Below are positions 12,601-21,609 of a stretch of DNA of 64,000 nt, in pieces; the stretch's first letter is position 1, and the number at the start of each line of letters is the position of its first letter. The notes below the pieces were generated by a model. The model was not told where the DNA came from. It saw only the letters and a list, made by a program, of their open reading frames with translations, and made no database searches. The position numbers were made by a program, and so were the translations under genes. Source of the DNA: Pachypanchax playfairii (taxonomy: Eukaryota > Chordata > Actinopteri > Cyprinodontiformes > Aplocheilidae); NCBI GenBank assembly GCA_006937955.1, contig SSNP01000095.1, positions 45,555 to 109,554 on the forward strand. The letters are read 5' to 3'.

Positions 12601-15540
12601 ACAACCAGGGCTTTAATAAGAGTTTACTTGAACTACATTTACAACCTTTTAAAATGAAAATGACCCTTTTACACACTACATAAGCTACATACAGTGGGGC
12701 AAAAAAGTATTTAGTCAGCCACCAATTGTGTAAGTTCTCCCACTTAAAAAGATCAGAGAGGCCTGTAATTTTCATCATAGGTATACCTCAACTATGAGAG
12801 ACAAAATGAGGAAAAAAAATCCAGAAAATCACATTGTCTGATTTTTAAAGAATTTATTTGCAAATTATGGTGGAAAATAAGTATTTGGTCACCTACAAAC
12901 AAGTAAGATTTCTGGCTTTCACAGACCTGTAACTTCTTTAAGAGGCTCCTCGGTCCTCCACTCGTTACCTGTATTAATGGCACCTGTGTGAACTCGTTAT
13001 CAGTATAAAAGACACCTGTCCACAACCTCAAACAGTCACGCTCCAAACTCCACTATGGCCAAGACCAAAGAGCTGTCAAAGGACACCAGAAACAAAATTG
13101 TAGACCTTCACCAGGCTGGGAAGACTGAATCTGCAATAGGTAAGCAGCTTGGTGTGAAGAAATCAACTGTGGGAGCAATTATTAGAAAATGGAAGACATA
13201 CAAGACCACTGATAATCTCCCTCGATCTGGGGCTCCACGCAAGATCTCACCCCGTGGGGTCAAAATGATCACAAGAACGGTGAGCAAAAATCCCAGAACC
13301 ACACGGAGGGACCTAGTGAATGACCTGCAGAGAGCTGGGACCAAAGTAACAAAGGCTACCATCAGTAACACACTACGCCGCCAGGGACTCAAATCCTGCA
13401 GTGCCAGACGTGTCCCCCTGCTGAAGCCAGGACACGTCCAGGCCCGTCTGCGGTTTGCTAGAGAGCATTTGGATGATCCAGAAGAGGATTGGGAGAACAT
13501 CATATGGTCAGATGAAACCAAAATAGAACTTTTTGGTAGAAACTCAACTTGTCGTGTTTGGAGGGGAAAGAATGCTGAGTTGGATCCAAAGAACACCATA
13601 CCTACTGTAAAGCATGGGGGTGGAAACATCATGCTTTGGGGCTGTTTTTCTGCAAGGGGACCAGGACGACTGATCCGTGTAAAGGAAAGAATGAATGGGG
13701 CCATGTATCGTAAGATTTTGAGTGAAAACCTCCTTCCATCAGCAAGGGCATTGAAAATGAGACGTGGCTGGGTCTTTCAGCATGACAATGATCCCAAACA
13801 CACCGCCCGGGCAACGAAGGAGTGGCTTCGTAAGAAGCATTTCAAGGTCCTGGAGTGGCCTACCCAGTCTCCAGATCTCAACCCCATAGAAAATCTCTGG
13901 AGGGAGTTGAAAGTCCGTGTTGCCCAGCGTCAGCCCCAAAACATCACTGCTCTAGAGGAGATCTGCATGGAGGAATGGGCCAAAATACCAGCAACAGTGT
14001 GTGAAAACCTTGTGAAGACTTACAGAAAACGTTTGACCTCTGTCATTGCCAACAAAGGCTATATAACAAAGTATTGAGATTAACTTTTGTTATTGACCAA
14101 ATACTTATTTTCCACCATAATTTGCAAATAAATTCTTTAAAAATCAGACAATGTGATTTTCTGGATTTTTTTCCCTCATTTTGTCTCTCATAGTTGAGGT
14201 ATACCTATGATGAAAATTACAGGCCTCTCTGATCTTTTTAAGTGGGAGAACTTACACAATTGGTGGCTGACTAAATACTTCTTTGCCCCACTGTACATTT
14301 TTTGCTGAGTTTGCTGAGTCACTAAGTTCTTTGTCTTTTGTCATAGAGTGTCTGAGAGACCGACTAGTTAAGCTTAACTATCCGAAAGAGGCCATCGAGC
14401 AGCAGCTGGCCCTTGTAAGAAGGAGCTTATCGGAGAAAATAAGCGACATCAAGAAAAGGGGCCCTCAGACAGAGGTGAGGATTATACACAAACTTTTTCA
14501 GCGGCTATGGTGAGTGACTGTTGGCTGTTTCTGGATCTCTCTGTTTCTCCTCCTCTGATGTTCTAAAAGTTATGACAACTGTCTGTGAACGCCTTTTCTG
14601 TCACAAGTACCATCTCTCTTGTTTTGATGCGTTTATCGTTCAGCTTAAGAGGAAGAAGGTAGTGGTTCTTTGTTCACATACTTACCCTAATTTATTTTAC
14701 AAAGGTTAACCAAATTTATCAATGACAGACTCGGAGCCATGTCACCATCACATCAAGCTGAAGAATAGCAGCTCGAAAAAGTATAATAGTGATAATCAGT
14801 TTTTATCAGTTCATTCATCAATGTTGGCTTTTAAACTCCAGTCTCTACATCTTGTGGTTTAATGACAGATATGACCACCATGTCAGACTCAGACCTGTCT
14901 GCAAATCAGCCATTAATTTGAGTCAGGTGTGTTGCTGAATCGAAAACATGAAAAAAACAAAAACAAATAAGGTTGCAAATACTTCCACAATTCTGCTTGA
15001 AGTAAATAATGGCATGCAGTCCTCTAGGCCAGCATTTCTTAACCTTGGGTGCTGACCCGAATTTGGGTCACGAGCTCAAAACTAATGTACTGGCTGGGCA
15101 TGAGAAGGACGACAAGCAGTTGGTCTTAAACAGGCATTTTATCATATGATCACGCTTATCAGGTTACTGTCAGCTGTAGCAGCAAACCTGTCCACCAGCC
15201 TAGTCTCATTTCTGCTCTTGTCATTCACACATGGTCAGAGCTAAAAAAAGTTTTTTTTTCTGCTGTTGACAGCAGAAATGTTTCTAACAAGTCCACAAAA
15301 AAAAAAGAATATTTGTCTTACACATCTAAATTTTTATATATATATATGTATATGTATGTAAAACCTAAATCCTGAAACTAGGTTTTTCAGTTTGGTTTAA
15401 AATATTGACACTTTTATATAAAAGTACTAAAATGTTCTTGAAATTTTTCTATCTTTAAAGTCAGGCTATGATAAAAATATTGACATTCTTTTCTTTTTCT
15501 GTCTCTTTCTGTTTCACTCCAGGGAAAGCCAAAAGACTGA
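6697..15540 (+). CDS. BEND5-like BEN-domain protein, spliced; possibly damaged
   Basis: Coding exons: 6697-6880, 7129-7223, 8932-9241, 9588-9685, 11505-11718, 14347-14474, an optional 15-base exon 14644-14658, and 15523-15540 with the TGA. All junctions are AG/GT and the phases agree. The N-terminus MYAYVSYNEDNVW resembles the start of vertebrate BEND5. A Glu/Lys-rich coiled coil follows. The last large exons form a BEN domain: GPGV, LAVAIWGTEELKERSVTG, then RPLTPEKMTVIR. BEN domains bind DNA and recruit repressors in the nucleus; that role is inferred from the family. In the coiled-coil exon the frame shifts by one base in the A-run at 9101-9111 and shifts back near 9167-9174. These are either homopolymer errors or real lesions. 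A full-length Tc1 lies in the intron that splits the BEN domain. It is probably a fish paralogue of BEND5 rather than the orthologue. Confidence 0.72.
8264..8701. mobile_element. hAT-type MITE with 8-bp target duplication
   Basis: A 438-bp AT-rich element with degenerate terminal inverted repeats (TAGGACTGGACGAT on the left, TATGGCTGGATGAT read inward on the right). It is flanked by near-identical 8-mers GTTTCCAC (8256-8263) and GTTTCTAC (8702-8709). The TAGGG-like termini and 8-bp duplication are hAT hallmarks. It encodes no transposase and lies in the second intron of the BEND5-like gene. Confidence 0.75.
9829..10020. repeat. hAT-like non-autonomous fragment
   Basis: It begins with the common teleost hAT terminus CAGGGGGTCGGCAACCTTTG and continues with the usual AGTGCC-type text. 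No matching right end is visible. It is intronic in the BEND5-like gene. Confidence 0.4.
10153..10194. repeat. perfect 20-bp-arm hairpin
   Basis: A perfect inverted repeat of two 20-nt arms around a 2-nt loop, intronic in the BEND5-like gene just before a LINE ORF1 fragment. It could be the fused ends of a MITE; nearby text (ACGTTCAGACC) resembles a DNA-transposon terminus. As RNA it would fold into a stable stem. Confidence 0.85.
10285..11103 (-). pseudogene. LINE ORF1 fragment, copy A (CR1/L2-like)
   Basis: Minus-strand ORF1 begins at 10829 with a Cys-pair start (MPPLTCSSGCDGC) and a short coiled coil. It is stopped by a TAG at 10527-10529, continues in frame to about 10290, then is cut off before the esterase-like domain. 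The 5' leader runs to 11103, where similarity to copy B (16310-17893) ends. ORF1 proteins of CR1/L2-type LINEs are RNA-binding and often carry an SGNH esterase-like domain. This copy sits antisense in an intron of the BEND5-like gene. Confidence 0.65.
12097..12380 (+). pseudogene. Tc1/mariner transposase N-terminal fragment
   Basis: The text around QVVQLIQDGTSMPAVARWF matches the paired helix-turn-helix start of a Tc1-like transposase of a different family from the one at 13055. It hits a TAG and decays into frame-shifted remains by about 12380. No catalytic domain is present. Confidence 0.6.
12415..12523. repeat. hAT-like terminus
   Basis: ATTAATCTCAATTAATGGCAC followed by TTGACAGCCCTA is the familiar right end of a teleost hAT MITE. 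The left partner is not convincingly visible. Confidence 0.35.
12692..14293 (+). mobile_element. full-length Tc1 element, copy 1
   Basis: A 1602-bp element with long, near-perfect terminal inverted repeats of roughly 200 bp, starting CAGTGGGGCAAAAAAGTAT and ending in its complement. It is flanked by TA dinucleotides at 12690-12691 and 14294-14295. It encodes one intact transposase. It interrupts the intron between the two BEN-domain exons of the BEND5-like gene without touching a splice site. Copy 2 of the same length is at 51178-52779. Confidence 0.95.
13055..14077 (+). CDS. Tc1 transposase, intact (DD34E)
   Basis: 340 residues, the usual Tc1 length. The order is: N-terminal paired helix-turn-helix DNA-binding region (about 1-110), including LGVKKSTVGAIIRKW; a basic linker; then the RNase-H-fold catalytic domain. 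The first Asp is in IIWSDETK, the second in FQHDNDPKH, and the Glu in DLNPIENLW, giving the DD34E triad. It would cut the element out at TA sites and reinsert it in the nucleus. There are no stops or frame shifts, and the protein appears identical to that at 51394-52416. The start is the first ATG after the left inverted repeat and a TATA-like TATAAAAG at 13003-13010. Confidence 0.95.
   Translation: MAKTKELSKDTRNKIVDLHQAGKTESAIGKQLGVKKSTVGAIIRKWKTYKTTDNLPRSGAPRKISPRGVKMITRTVSKNPRTTRRDLVNDLQRAGTKVTKATISNTLRRQGLKSCSARRVPLLKPGHVQARLRFAREHLDDPEEDWENIIWSDETKIELFGRNSTCRVWRGKNAELDPKNTIPTVKHGGGNIMLWGCFSARGPGRLIRVKERMNGAMYRKILSENLLPSARALKMRRGWVFQHDNDPKHTARATKEWLRKKHFKVLEWPTQSPDLNPIENLWRELKVRVAQRQPQNITALEEICMEEWAKIPATVCENLVKTYRKRLTSVIANKGYITKY
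15032..15200. repeat. hAT-like MITE terminus
   Basis: The phrase TTTCTTAACCTTGGGTGCTGA is a recurrent terminus of fish hAT MITEs. It is intronic in the BEND5-like gene, before its last exon. The right end is not defined. Confidence 0.3.
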
Positions 15541-15884
15541 CTGACTGGAATGCTGTCGTGCTGTTCCTTTATATCTGCCCAGAGTTGTTTGTTTATTACA
15601 TTTATTGTGTTGTGAAAAAAATTATTAAAATCACAAACTAAAACTCTGACAATGAGTTGTCACGTCCCATATATCCTGTTCCCATTTTGGAGGGAAAAAT
15701 ACCAGATTAAATATATAAATAACACATGTTTAGAAGTCACTGGTGCCAAGTGTTGACTGCTATAATTTCTGTTGCAGCAGTGGCTTCTCGGAATGTTTTT
15801 TTTTTTTTAATAAGTTTGGATCATAATCCAGTTTTCTCATGATTTTGGCTCTTAACAAGTAGCCTCTACCTTCGAAGGATTGTT

Positions 15885-16035
15885 ATGGTTTAAAATCCTA
15901 ATAGCATCAGTAGGTTCCTAATGGTTTTAAAATCCTAATGGCATCAGTAGGTTCCTATTGGTTTAAAATCCTAATGGCATCAGTAGGTTCTTACTGGTTT
16001 TAAAATCCTAATGGCATCAGTAGGTTCCTAATAGT
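15885..16035. repeat. 36-37 bp minisatellite, four units
   Basis: The unit contains TTTAAAATCCTAATGGCATC and recurs at 15891, 15928, 15964 and 16001 with few changes. It lies in the apparent 3' untranslated region of the BEND5-like gene. Confidence 0.9.
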
Positions 16036-16135
16036 TTTACATCTAATGGTTCCTAATGGTTATGTCAAGTTAAGTTTGATTTGTCTATTCTTTCATTTCA
16101 GTAAAGTCACTTGTGATGTTATGACTGTTTCCTGT

Positions 16136-16141
16136 AATAAA
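16136..16141 (+). terminator. candidate polyadenylation signal of the BEND5-like gene
   Basis: AATAAA about 600 bases after the TGA at 15538-15540, followed by GT-rich sequence. It is the first canonical signal I see downstream. Confidence 0.35.
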
Positions 16142-16309
16142 GTGTGATGTTGTTTCCAGTTTCTGACAGCCAGTGTGTTTGTGACTCGTAGTGATACGTG
16201 TGTGTGGTGGATGAACATTTTGAGTATTTTTCAGGCACTTCTACAGTTTTTTTTAAGGATTTTTCTTTTGTTATTTTCTAAAATTAGACCATTAGAAACC
16301 GAATGGTTT

Positions 16310-17893
16310 CTTCTAATGGTGTTCTACTGGATTTTTCAGCAGGGATGGGGCAGATAGGGCAGGAGCAGCTGGGACCAGTTTGGTGGACAGCGGTGGGCGA
16401 GGGTATGCCAGGCTTAGTGCCAGCATGCGTGTACCTTGTCTGTTAAGATGGAGTCCATCTGCCCCAAATAATTGACTCCTGCCTCAGAAAATGTTAAAAT
16501 TGTCTATAAAACCATTATTGTGCATCACGGTAGCAGAGGAAAGCCAAGTGTTTAAAGAGAGTAAACTGCTGAATCTATTTATTCCTCTGCTGATGGTTGG
16601 AGTGGGGTTAGAAATAAAAACAGATAGGGGTTTGTCTTTTAAAAGGTTAAAAAGATGAATAAAATCCTGCTTTAAGAGCTCAGACTGCTGTTTACGAATG
16701 TCATTATGTCACCATGAATAATAACTTTACTTACGGAGTCCAGAATCTGTTCAGAAATGTCCTTTACTGTAGCTCCAGGGAAACAAAAGGTGACAGCTCC
16801 TCGCACCCTAATGTTCCAGATAATAGAATCTCCAATGATGAGAGTGCTGGGTGGATGGTGTGCAGACTGATGCTGAAGATTCTGAGCAGAAGACCCCTCA
16901 TTGTCCAGGACCGGCTGGATGTTGGGCAGCTTGGCATCCACAGGACTGTAGCGGTGTTTATAGGGCGCCGAGGGCTCGTTCCATGGATTCAGGGTGTAAT
17001 AGAACATGCCTCGGTGGGTCCCAGCTGTAGTCCTGGGTTTGGCGCGACATTGATGGCAACCGGAGTCCGACTGCTGCTCTGGCTGCTGGGAGGGGATTGG
17101 CGGCGGTCCTGTAGAGATGCTCGTCTTCGACGTGGTCGGAGGGACAGTCAGAGGAGGGAAGTCGTCCCCCAGGGCACTGAAACGGTTCGACAGCGGTAGG
17201 CCGGGTGGAGGAGAATGGTGGCAGCCGCTCAGGGCACCCCCACCGCGACCAGGCCCGACCGTCAACCACGTACCCTGGGACACCTGATTGGAGCTGAGGG
17301 GGGCTTTTGGCTTAGCCCCCTACTGGAACCAACACTCATCCTCTGCCGTAGATGTTGTACCTCCGCCGGCATTCGTCTGTCCGAGTCCGCCTGGAGACCC
17401 ATCAATGGATTCCCCTTCCGCAGCTTCTCCGGGCTGGCAGGGGATTGTGTCGGCCAGCTGGGCACTGGTAGCAGCAGCGAAAGTTTGGCCGAAAATGATG
17501 TCCACGTCGCGCTCATGGTCCTGGATCAGATGTAAATTGGAGATCCTCTGCTCCAATTCCTTGATTTTCTTGGTTAGGCTGACACAACCATCACACCCGG
17601 AGCTGCATGTTAGTGGAGGCATGATAAAAATAACAGCAGTCCGTGCTTTGATTAAAAATGTGTCCGATAAAAGATAAGTTGCTAAAAGTTCATAAAACGG
17701 TTAAACTAGTCAAAAGAAAAGTTTGAAATAGTTTAAAAGAATTAAAAACCAGTTAAAACCAGTCGAAGAGTCTCATTTACACTGAACACGTCCTAAGAAA
17801 ATAAGAAAATAATCACCAGAACAGGTTAATCTAGTCAGCCAAACAGACAAATTGTGTGTATTGACACTAAATGTTGTATTTTACGTAATATTT
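16310..17893 (-). pseudogene. LINE ORF1, copy B, nearly full length but broken
   Basis: The same family as copy A at 10285. Minus-strand ORF1 starts at 17622, is stopped at the same place by TAG (17320-17322), and resumes. It reaches an SGNH/GDSL-like esterase region (TLIIGDSIIWNI, then FCFPGATVKDI), breaks frame near 16695, and has a further TGA near 16487. The C-terminal text can still be followed to about 16325. The 5' leader ends at 17893, matching copy A's end. The missing reverse transcriptase makes it a truncated or internally deleted LINE. CR1/L2-type placement is by ORF1 architecture only. Confidence 0.7.
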
Positions 17894-17917
17894 AATAGAA
17901 ACATTAAATATCTTTGA

Positions 17918-18086
17918 TCATTTTAATTGTCCAGCACTAGGGAAACCTCCACATTTGTGTTCCGTGTGTCTCAGGAAACCTTCCACTGTGCTGTAGAAAC
18001 AGTTCTCCATGCAGCAGGTCAAACTGATGAGATGCTGAGTGAAGACAAAACACTCCTCAATGTGCCGCAGGATGGTGTCACACACC
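17918..18086 (-). other. exon-like ORF, not recognised
   Basis: A minus-strand open frame follows a good acceptor (pyrimidine tract, TTTTCCAG at about 18087) and ends in a stop at 17918. It encodes a Cys/His-containing peptide with the core SLTCCMENCFYSTVEGFL. I cannot name it. It could be the last exon of an unseen host gene on the minus strand, or part of an older transposon. No matching upstream exon is identifiable before the Gypsy insertion begins at 18309. Confidence 0.3.
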
Positions 18087-18308
18087 TGGAAAACAGTTTT
18101 AAAGTTACAGCCATCTACTAGTGATAATGTTAAACTTCCTAACAACTTTTGTTTCCTTTACATGCTTCTCTATCACTGGGTTTGACAAGTTTCCTTTCTG
18201 TTCAGTTTTATTCTACCAGAAAACAAAAAGAAAACATTGTTCTTACTTCTTCTTTATGTTTTCAGACAGATGTTCCATATCCCTCCTCACTCCTATAACC
18301 GTCCATGC

Positions 18309-18755
18309 TGTCACGGGCTCAGTGATCTTTGTGACCCACATTGCAGAACTCAGACTCAGACAGCAGCTCAGGTGCAAAAGTGAAAGGTTTATTTACAATG
18401 GGTTGATTATTTACAGTGCAGTGAATGTGCTCGGTGATCTGGTGCGCCAGGGAGAATCTCAGCATTGTAACGGAGAGGAGAGTTAGTTCTGGAGTCACTG
18501 TGACGGGTTGAGAGATCTTGCTTAGAGAGGAGATGACACTCACGGGAGGAGGCAGGTGATCACACTTGAAGGGAGGGCAGGTCCAGTGCGGTGCTGTGCA
18601 GGGAGAGGGTGAGTCCAGGATGGAGGAGACCAGATGGTGTGAGGAAGCCGGAGGGAGACAGATCAGGCTTCAGGCGACCAGTCGCTGGACACAGAAGTGC
18701 TCTCACGAACTCCAGGAGCAAGGTGAGCAATCCTGGAGAGAACAGGTTTAGTTGT
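18309..18755 (-). repeat. Gypsy 1 3' LTR, truncated
   Basis: It matches 21610-22838 minus the nested solo LTR. It stops abruptly at 18755, followed by six filler bases and the Tc1 fragment. Confidence 0.8.
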
Positions 18756-18761
18756 TTAGAT

Positions 18762-19663
18762 AATCCTGCAGTGCCAGACGTGTCCCCCTGCTGAAGCCAG
18801 GACACGTCCAGGCCCGTCTGCGGCTTGTTAGAGAGCATTTGGATGATCCAGAAGAGAATTGGGAGAACATCATATGGTCAGATGAAACCAAAATAGAACT
18901 TTTTGGTAGAAACTCAACTTGTCGTGTTTGGAGGGGAAAGAATGCTGAGTTGGATCCAAAGAACACCATACCTACTGTAAAGCATGGGGGTGGAAACATG
19001 ATGCTTTGGGGCTGTTTTTCTGCAAGGGGACCAGGACGACTGATCCGTGTAAAGGAAAGAATGAATGGGGCCATGTATCGTAAGATTTTGAGTGAAAACC
19101 TCCTTCCATCAGCAAGGGCATTGAAAATGAGACGTGGCTGGGTCTTTCAGCATGACAATGATCCCAAACACACCACCCGGGCAACGAAGGAGTGGCTTCG
19201 TAAGAAGCATTTCAAGGTCCTGGAGTGGCCTAGCCAGTCTCCAGATCTCAACCCCATAGAAAATCTCTGGAGGGAGTTGAAAGTCCGTGTTGCCCCGCGT
19301 CAGCCCCAAAACATCACTGCTCTAGAGGAGATCTGCATGGAGGAATGGGCCAAAATACCAGCAACAGTGTGTGAAAACCTTGTGAAGACTTACAGAAAAC
19401 GTTGGACCTCTGTCATTGCCAACAAAGGCTATATAACAAAGTATTGAGATTAACTTTTGTTATTGACCAAATACTTATTTTCCACCATAATTTGCAAATA
19501 AATTCTTTAAAAATCAGACAATGTGATTTTCTGGATTTTTTTTCCTCATTTTGTCTCTCATAGTTGAGGTATACCTATGATGAAAATTACAGGCCTCTCT
19601 GATCTTTTTAAGTGGGAGAACTTACACAATTGGTGGCTGACTAAATACTTCTTTGCCCCACTG
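18762..19663 (+). pseudogene. Tc1 copy 3, right half only
   Basis: 902 bp nearly identical to the right part of the Tc1 at 12692-14293: C-terminal 60-odd percent of the transposase, including the catalytic domain, up to 19447, then the right inverted repeat ending at a TA. The left half is missing at the deletion junction with the Gypsy LTR. A few substitutions against the two full copies are visible (for example LDDPEEN and KRWTSV). Confidence 0.9.
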
Positions 19664-20630
19664 TATTCAAAGTGTCCCAGTGGTGTTTTGAATGCCGTCT
19701 TCCATTCGTCCCCCTCTCGGATTCGAACGAGGTGGTATGCGTTCCGAAGATCCAGCTTCGTGAAGATCGTTGCTCCCTGCACAGATTCAAAAGCGGATGC
19801 CAACAACGGTAAAGGGTATTTGTTCTTAACAGTTATTTGATTTAATCCTCGAAAGTCAATGCACGGTTGAAGTGACCCATCCTTCTTAGAAACAAAGAAA
19901 AATCCTGCTCCCAGAGGGGACGTAGAACGTCGGATGATACCTGCCTCCAACGACTCCTTTATGTATGTCTCCATACTTTCGCGCTCCGGGCGCGAGATGT
20001 TATATAGTCGACTGGAGGGAAGGGAAGTGCCGGGTAGCAGATCTATGGCACAATCATATGGTCTGTGAGGTGGAAGTGAAACTGCTCTAGATTTGCTGAA
20101 TACCTGTCTGAGGTCATGATGCTCCTGAGGAACACGGGTGAGATCAGGTATCTCCTCGGAGACCCTCGACTGAGGTAGTGGGGATCTTGCCAGAGCGGAG
20201 TGTAGACACTGTGATAAACATAGCAGACTCCAGGAGTCGATCTTGCCCTCCGTCCAGTTAATATGCGAGTTATGCTTCTGCAGCCATGGATGACCCAACA
20301 CCACCGGAAGAGGGGAAGAGCAAGAAAAACAGTCTCTCCCGATGATTGCCAGATATTACCACCTCTAACTCGCAGGTCCGGTGTGTGATGGCGGTGAGGG
20401 AGCGGCCATCCAAGGCCGCGACGCTGACTGGAGCCGGCAGCTTCTGGATAGAGACCCCGAGCTGCTTGGCGAGGGAAGCGTCGAGGAGGTTCTGCTCACA
20501 GCCAGAATCGACTAACGCTTGAATCTGGAAAGAGTCATTATAAAACAACAGAGTTACAGGCAATGTGAGACGAGAGGGTTTTTCTCCTGGTGTCGCCAGA
20601 CCTCCCGGTGTTACTGGCGACTGAGGTGGT
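19664..20630 (-). pseudogene. Gypsy 1 pol fragment (protease and N-terminal RT)
   Basis: Reading leftward: an aspartic protease with motif VDSGCEQNLL, a frame shift near 20290, then the N-terminal reverse transcriptase up to TKLDLRNAYHLVRI and the GHFEY strand, where the Tc1 fragment cuts in. The catalytic YLDD, RNase H and integrase are absent, so the element cannot move itself. Confidence 0.8.
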
Positions 20631-20639
20631 TTAAACGCT

Positions 20640-21600
20640 TCTGGCAAGCAGCAATGAAGTGTCCTGTTGTCCCACAGTATAAACACTCACGTGCTTCCAT
20701 ACGTCTTTGCCGTTCAGTGGGGGTGAGCCGCGCGTTGCCTAGCTGCATCGGTTACCTTCCGGTAGATGCCGGTGCAGCTCTGACAGTAGACACAGTCTCG
20801 GTGGTGCGATGACACGCACGAGGAGGAGAACGAGTACGATGCTCATCCTTCATGAACCCAGTCATTCTATGATCAATCTTTGTAGCAAGGTTAATTAATT
20901 CCTCTACAGACTGGGGTTCATCTCTGTGGAGTAACTGCTCACGAACTGGCTTATTAAGAGCGCCCAGAAACGCTCCCTTGAGCACAGGTGTGTTCCAGCC
21001 AGATTCAGCAGCCAGAGTTCTAAAATCCACAGCGAAGTCAGCAACAGACTTCTTACCTTGCTTGAGGTGACGGAGTTGATAGGTGATCTCAGTCTCGGAT
21101 TTGCGGTATGTGAAGGTTTGCTCAAAATCCTTAATTAATGCTTCCAAGGAAGTGCGGAGGATGAGAGAGTAGCTGTATTTGGCCTCCGCCCATCGAAGCG
21201 CACGTCCTCTTAGTAGGCCGATGATATGGGCGATTTTAGAAGCATCATCAGGGAAAGACTGGGGAGAGCGACAGAAAATTAAAGAACATTGTAGCAAGAA
21301 TCCGGAGCCTTTACCTGCTTCTCCAGCATAAGCCTCCGGGTTAGGCAGCGATATGTTGCGCACGGAGGCGCACGCCAGTGGAGCCGGAGGATCTGGCTCA
21401 GGCGGAGCTGCGACCTGCTGGTGAGGAGGCTGGGAGTAAACAGATAGCAGGTTATTAACAGTTTGCAGGAGACCCGCAATTTCCTCTTGGCGCTGGTGAT
21501 TGTACTGTGGTCTCTCGCTCAGTGAGTTTAACATTGTCTCGTGGCGAGCGAGAAGTTCTGGGGTTCCAACAGGGAGCTGTCTGGCGGGGTCTGACTGGCC
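20640..21600 (-). pseudogene. Gypsy 1 gag
   Basis: A capsid-like region including FLLQCSLIFCRSPQSFPDDA and VADFAVDFRTLAAESGW, then a CCHC zinc knuckle (CLYCGTTGHFIAAC, about 20640-20700) in a shifted frame. The open frame extends back through the LTR to 21678 without a clear ATG next to the LTR end. The same clade of chromodomain-type Gypsy is seen at 23817. Confidence 0.75.
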
Positions 21601-21609
21601 TGGTTGTTC

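Noticed and set aside
13108..13704. 198-residue open frame antisense to the Tc1 transposase (also at 51767-52363)
   Set aside because: It is the shadow of the conserved transposase. Its conservation follows from the sense protein, and it has no start context or domain of its own.
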